A DNA stretch of 64,000 nucleotides. Source: Streptomyces sp. TRM70350. Lineage in GTDB: Bacteria; Actinomycetota; Actinomycetes; Streptomycetales; Streptomycetaceae. Below are positions 60,621 through 64,000 of this stretch, piece after piece. The notes beneath the pieces are model-generated. The model did not search any database and had not been told where the DNA came from. It worked only from the letters and a program-made list of their open reading frames with translations. The stretch is from NCBI RefSeq assembly GCF_019219825.1, contig NZ_JAHUXH010000015.1, positions 1-64,000 of the forward strand. Direction: 5' to 3'. Within the stretch, counting starts at the first letter, position 1. Every line of letters starts with the position of its first letter. Both the position numbers and the translations under genes were made by a program.

Positions 60621-61358
60621 TCACGGCAGCCGCGCACCCACCGGCATGTGGTAGACGTGGAACGCCCGGCCGATCACCGGCTGCGCCACATTGCGCACGC
60701 GAACGCCGCCGCTCGTCATGCCGTGCTCCGTGCCGGCGTGCGCGTGCCCGTGCACCGCGAGGTCGGCGCCCGCCGTGTCGATCGCCTCGGCCAGCAGATA
60801 GCTGCCGAGGAACGGATAGATCTCCAGCGGCTCACCGGCCAGCGTCTCCGGCACGGGCGAGAAGTGCGTCAGCGCGACCCGCACGTCGCAGTCCTCACCG
60901 GCCAACTGCTCCAGCCCCGTACGCAGCCCGTCGGCGCACCGGCGTGAGTACCGCACGAACTCCTTCATCAGCGGCTCGCCGAACTCACCGGCGTTGCGCC
61001 CCACGAAGCCGCCCCCGAACCCCTTGGTGCCGGCCACCCCGATGCGGCTCCCGTCGGCGGTCACGACCGTGGCCTGCCCCTCCAGCACCTGGGCGCCGGC
61101 GTCCTGGAGGATGGCCGTGACCTCCTGCGGGCGGTTGTCATGATGGTCGTGGTTGCCCAGCACCGCGACGACGGGCACGCCGAGGCCCGCGATCTCCCGG
61201 GCCACCACCCGGGCCTCCTCCGGGGTGCCGTGCCGGGTGAGGTCCCCGGCCAGCAGCAGGACGTCGGCACAGCCGGGCAGCGTCTCGAACGCCGGGCGCA
61301 GCACACCCTGGCTGTCGGGGCCCATGTGGATGTCCCCGACGGCGGCGATCCGGATCAT
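60621..61358 (-). CDS. Metallophosphoesterase
   Basis: 245 residues. Calcineurin-like metal motifs: VGDIHMG (DxH), LLLAGDLTRHG (GD), VVAVLGNHDHHDN (GNHD), and AVHGHAHAG (GHxH). It may hydrolyse a phosphodiester; the substrate is unknown. It is the last gene of an operon; the ATG overlaps the BON gene stop. Confidence 0.92.
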   Translation of the reverse strand: MIRIAAVGDIHMGPDSQGVLRPAFETLPGCADVLLLAGDLTRHGTPEEARVVAREIAGLGVPVVAVLGNHDHHDNRPQEVTAILQDAGAQVLEGQATVVTADGSRIGVAGTKGFGGGFVGRNAGEFGEPLMKEFVRYSRRCADGLRTGLEQLAGEDCDVRVALTHFSPVPETLAGEPLEIYPFLGSYLLAEAIDTAGADLAVHGHAHAGTEHGMTSGGVRVRNVAQPVIGRAFHVYHMPVGARLP

Positions 61359-61642
61359 GCGAGTTCCTCCGCGTGATCGGGCGAGGACGAGTCGGTGACC
61401 AAGAGGTCGTCGTGCACCGGCAGCCCGGGCAGCGCCTCCTCGGCCAGGCGGCGTACGTCGTCACGGCAGCGGGCCGAGGGCACGGTGCCGGTGAGCAGCA
61501 CCGCCTCGCCGCGCACCTCGATCCGCACACCCAGCTCCCCGAGGTCCCCGGCGGCGAGCCGGTCGCGGAGGTGGGCGACGCGGTACTCCAGGTGCTCGGG
61601 GGCCGCGGCGCCGGGGGAGCGCTGTGCGTCGGGACCGGTCAT
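61355..61642 (-). CDS. BON-domain protein
   Basis: 95 residues. A BON domain: GVRIEVRGEAVLLTGTVPSA RCRDDVRRLAEEALPGLPVH. BON domains bind lipid or act in osmotic stress; no signal peptide is present, so it is probably cytosolic. Overlaps both neighbours by 4 bp. Confidence 0.85.
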   Translation of the reverse strand: MTGPDAQRSPGAAAPEHLEYRVAHLRDRLAAGDLGELGVRIEVRGEAVLLTGTVPSARCRDDVRRLAEEALPGLPVHDDLLVTDSSSPDHAEELA

Positions 61643-62322
61643 GGCTGCTCCTCCGGTGGAGTGATCACGTTCAGGCGTTCGAGCAGGAACAAGAAGGCGG
61701 CGGCCATGGGCTGGTCCCCGATGTCCCGCCGGATCCGCTCCCAGTCGACCTTCTCGCGCAGCGCGCGGGCGATCGGCAGCACCGCGCCGAAGTCGCAGTG
61801 GTGCTCGGAGAACGCGGCGATCAGGCTGGACAGCAGGTCGGTCGGCGCCAGCACCGGCATCCGCACCGAATCCACCGGGATCTCCTCCGCCCGGTCCAGC
61901 ATGCCCGTCGAGACGGGCCGGTGCGCCAGCTCGAAGATGATGTCGATGTCCTGTCCGAAGCACGTCGACTTCAGCAGCCAGTCCTCCGGAGGCGTGCGCA
62001 CCGGCAGCCCGGCGTCGCGCAGCGTGGCCGCGACCGCGTCGGCGTCCTCGGGCCTGATGCAGAAATCGGCGTCGTGCTGGAGGTTCTCGCTGGCCCCGTG
62101 CGCGTAGGCGGCCACACTGCCCGCCAGCGCGAAGTCGTGCCCGCCCCGCTTCAGCAGGGTGCCGACCTGCTTGGCCGCCTCCAGGATCGCCTGGTTGCGA
62201 TCACGGGGCAGCTCACGCGCCGCCTCCGGCTCGGGCCGGTCCTCGGCCGGTTGCGCCGCCAACCGGAGCCCGGGACCCTGGGCACGTGGGGCGAGTGTCG
62301 TGTCCTCGCCGTTCTGCACCAT
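61639..62322 (-). CDS. Nucleotidyltransferase-fold protein
   Basis: 227 residues. The core HDFALAGSVAAYAHGASENL QHDADFCIRPEDADAVAATL resembles the nucleotidyltransferase fold, with GS followed by DxD-like acids. First gene of the nucleotidyltransferase-BON-phosphoesterase operon. ATG 62322 has GGAGGGAG upstream. An inverted-repeat element lies immediately before it. Function unknown. Confidence 0.8.
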   Translation of the reverse strand: MVQNGEDTTLAPRAQGPGLRLAAQPAEDRPEPEAARELPRDRNQAILEAAKQVGTLLKRGGHDFALAGSVAAYAHGASENLQHDADFCIRPEDADAVAATLRDAGLPVRTPPEDWLLKSTCFGQDIDIIFELAHRPVSTGMLDRAEEIPVDSVRMPVLAPTDLLSSLIAAFSEHHCDFGAVLPIARALREKVDWERIRRDIGDQPMAAAFLFLLERLNVITPPEEQP

Positions 62323-62341
62323 GCCGACCACTCCCTCCGCG

Positions 62342-62426
62342 CCAGGGCCTGTCGTTTGGACCATGCCGGCGTCGGCTGAGAGGCGCAGTCTCTCTCGGCC
62401 GACCTGATCCAAACGGCAGGCCCTGG
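62342..62426. repeat. 85-bp inverted-repeat element
   Basis: CCAGGGCCTGTCGTTTGGA (62342-62360) is repeated inverted at 62408-62426 with one mismatch. The outer AGGGCCTGTC is the same as in the MITE ends at 14.9 and 31 kb. It lies directly upstream of the nucleotidyltransferase ribosome site, so transcripts could carry it as a long hairpin. Confidence 0.75.
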
Positions 62427-62571
62427 TTAGCCCTGTGTACCCGCCCCGCGCCGTTCGACACGGCCCGGCGGCGGGCCGCGCGGCGGTTGCGGCCCCTGAC
62501 GCGGCCGACCCTTCACACCATCCTCATGAGATACGGTGATCGGCCCGCCCTCCGTGCTGGAAAATGCTGCG

Positions 62572-64000
62572 GTGCAGCCGCTGACCCCAGATGATCCGGA
62601 GACAGTGGGCGGCCATCGGCTGCAGGCCCGGCTCGGCGCGGGCGGCATGGGCGTCGTCTACCTCGGGCGTACGCCGGGCGGACGGCTCGTCGCGGTCAAA
62701 CTGGTGCGCGAGCACTTCGGCGCCGACACCCACTACCGCGCGCGCTTCCGACGCGAGGTGGCCGCCGCCCGCACGGTGACGGGCACCTTCACCGCCCCGG
62801 TGCTGGACGCCGACCCGGACGCCACAGTGCCGTGGCTGGTCATGGAGTACCTGCCGGGGCTGTCCCTGCGCGAGGCCGTCGACACCTTCGGCGCACTGCC
62901 CCCACGCGCGCTGCGCCTGCTGGCCGCCGCCCTCGCCGAGGCGCTCGCCGGCATCCATCGCGCGGGCCTCGCCCACCGGGACCTGAAGCCCGGCAACATC
63001 ATGCTGACCGCGAGCGGCCCCCGCCTCATCGACTTCGGCATCGCCCGGCCGCTGGACGCCACCGAGATCACCCTCCCCGGAACCTTCCTCGGCACCCCCG
63101 GCTTCATGTCCCCCGAACAGGCGTCAGGCGGCCTCGCCGGGCCGGCCGGTGACGTCTTCTCGCTCGGCGCGGTCCTGGCGTACGCGGCGACGGGCCGCCC
63201 GCCCTTCGACGCCGTCGACAGGGCGGCCACACTCGAACGCGTCCGGCTCGCCCGCGCGGATCTCGACGGCATCGAGGATCGCCGTCTGCGCGCCCTCGTC
63301 GCGGCCTGTCTGCGCCGCGAACCGGAGCGCCGCCCATCCGCCGCCGCCCTGCTGCACCGGCTGGGCGAACCCGCCGACTCCGTGTACGGCACCGGATGGC
63401 TTCCGGCACCGCTGGCGGAGGCGATCGACCGGCGCGTGGCACGCTCCCAGCCCGAGCCGCGCGGCGCCACCCCGGTGGCCGCGTCGCTGCGGGAGGCGCC
63501 GCACGGTGAGACGACCGCCGATCCGGACGCCGTCACGGCGGACGCCCCCGACGCCCCCGCGACCACGCCCTCCCGTCCCCCGGACCGCCGCAAGCTTCTC
63601 TTCGCCGTGGCCGCCGCGGCCGCCGTGCCCGTGGCAGCCGGGGCCGCCGTGGCGCTGGCGGACCAGCTCCTGCCGGAGGAAGAAAGGCCGCCGCCGCGTC
63701 CCTCGGACCAGGCGTCACCGTCCCGCTCGGCCACCGCCCGGCCCTTGGTGGCCACCCGCCGGTGGCGGACGAAGGTCCTCGACGACACCAGCTACCCGGA
63801 CCTCTACCCGGCCGGTGACGTCGTCCTCGCCGCGAACAGCGGGCAGAGCGACGTCCACGCCCTCGATGCACGGACCGGCCGGATCCTCTGGCACCGCGCC
63901 GCCACCACATCCGGCCCCGCCGACCACATCGCGACCGGCCCGGACGCGGTGTACCTGTTCGACGCCCGCGACGGGGACAGCACGGAGGACTTCGTACTGC
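62572..64000 (+). CDS. Ser/Thr protein kinase with extracellular PQQ-like domain (runs off the right edge)
   Basis: At least 476 codons; the end is outside the window. Kinase motifs: LGAGGMGVVYLGRTPGGRLV (Gly loop), VAVKLV (Lys), HRDLKPGNIMLT (catalytic loop), IDFGIARP (DFG) and GTPGFMSPEQASGG (APE-like). Then a Pro-rich linker, one membrane helix (LLFAVAAAAAVPVAAGAAVA), and the first blades of a PQQ-like beta propeller (DVVLAANSGQSDVHALDART). GTG 62572 is chosen; GTG 62554 is an in-frame alternative. No strong ribosome site. Confidence 0.9.
   Translation, partial: MQPLTPDDPETVGGHRLQARLGAGGMGVVYLGRTPGGRLVAVKLVREHFGADTHYRARFRREVAAARTVTGTFTAPVLDADPDATVPWLVMEYLPGLSLREAVDTFGALPPRALRLLAAALAEALAGIHRAGLAHRDLKPGNIMLTASGPRLIDFGIARPLDATEITLPGTFLGTPGFMSPEQASGGLAGPAGDVFSLGAVLAYAATGRPPFDAVDRAATLERVRLARADLDGIEDRRLRALVAACLRREPERRPSAAALLHRLGEPADSVYGTGWLPAPLAEAIDRRVARSQPEPRGATPVAASLREAPHGETTADPDAVTADAPDAPATTPSRPPDRRKLLFAVAAAAAVPVAAGAAVALADQLLPEEERPPPRPSDQASPSRSATARPLVATRRWRTKVLDDTSYPDLYPAGDVVLAANSGQSDVHALDARTGRILWHRAATTSGPADHIATGPDAVYLFDARDGDSTEDFVL

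Overview
The window is high-GC actinobacterial DNA and almost certainly comes from a Streptomyces. Third codon positions are strongly G/C, GTG and TTG starts are common, and many genes overlap by ATGA or GTGA. The content is typical of the genus: a conservon with two P450s, SpoIIE-type phosphatases, a SigB/F-type sigma factor, the GlgE glycogen pathway, a secreted streptogrisin-like protease and a fructan ABC system without its own ATPase. No rRNA, tRNA, CRISPR array, phage or complete insertion sequence was seen.

Layout, left half. Positions 1-3.9 kb hold the start of glgE (leaving the window), a DUF5133 protein, an ATPase-fold regulator coupled to glgX, and glgX. At 3.9-14.7 kb there is a mixed set: a glyoxalase-like protein, an ANTAR protein, a SigB/F-type sigma factor, decayed MarR and ABC genes, a stand-alone hemC, an NPP1-type secreted protein, an ATP-dependent DNA ligase, an orphan response regulator, a peroxiredoxin, a lipoprotein hydrolase, a LigD-type phosphoesterase and an aldo/keto reductase. 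Positions 14.9-22.3 kb form a fructan locus: a LacI regulator, a GH32 enzyme, two permeases, a binding protein, and a divergent secreted GH32 enzyme. Operator-like palindromes lie in the shared promoter region. At 22.5-26 kb are a wrecked TauD gene, a GH64 glucanase, a dienelactone hydrolase and a YciO-type protein.

Layout, middle. A PucR regulator (26.3-27.9 kb) faces a six-gene conservon operon (cvnA, cvnB, cvnC, cvnD, CYP157, CYP154; 28-33.5 kb, minus strand). A 244-bp MITE-like element splits its cvnC/cvnD junction. Two large SpoIIE phosphatases follow (34.8-40.2 kb), then a 101-bp tandem repeat, a lipoprotein, a fructosamine-kinase-like protein, a methyltransferase, a Rieske-FAD oxidoreductase, and a TetR regulator divergent from an amino-acid permease that reads in frame into an amidohydrolase (45.6-48.8 kb).

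Layout, right end. CsbD and two peptidoglycan-acting proteins precede a compact two-gene pathway at 51.2-53.1 kb: a cyclodipeptide synthase and a CYP121-family P450 that overlap by 4 bp. This is the strongest natural-product candidate in the window. Then come an APC transporter, a KatE-type catalase, a FUSC protein, a chitin-binding serine protease, a metallophosphoesterase/BON/nucleotidyltransferase operon, and the start of a Ser/Thr kinase with a beta-propeller-like extracellular part.

Common threads. Promoter-like GTTN-N14..16-GGG(T/A)A(C/T) or related motifs precede the sigma-factor, catalase and csbD genes, which suggests a small general-stress regulon. Non-coding elements whose ends carry AGGGCCTGTC occur at 14.8, 31.1 and 62.4 kb. 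At least four gene remnants show recent decay in the accessory stretches.
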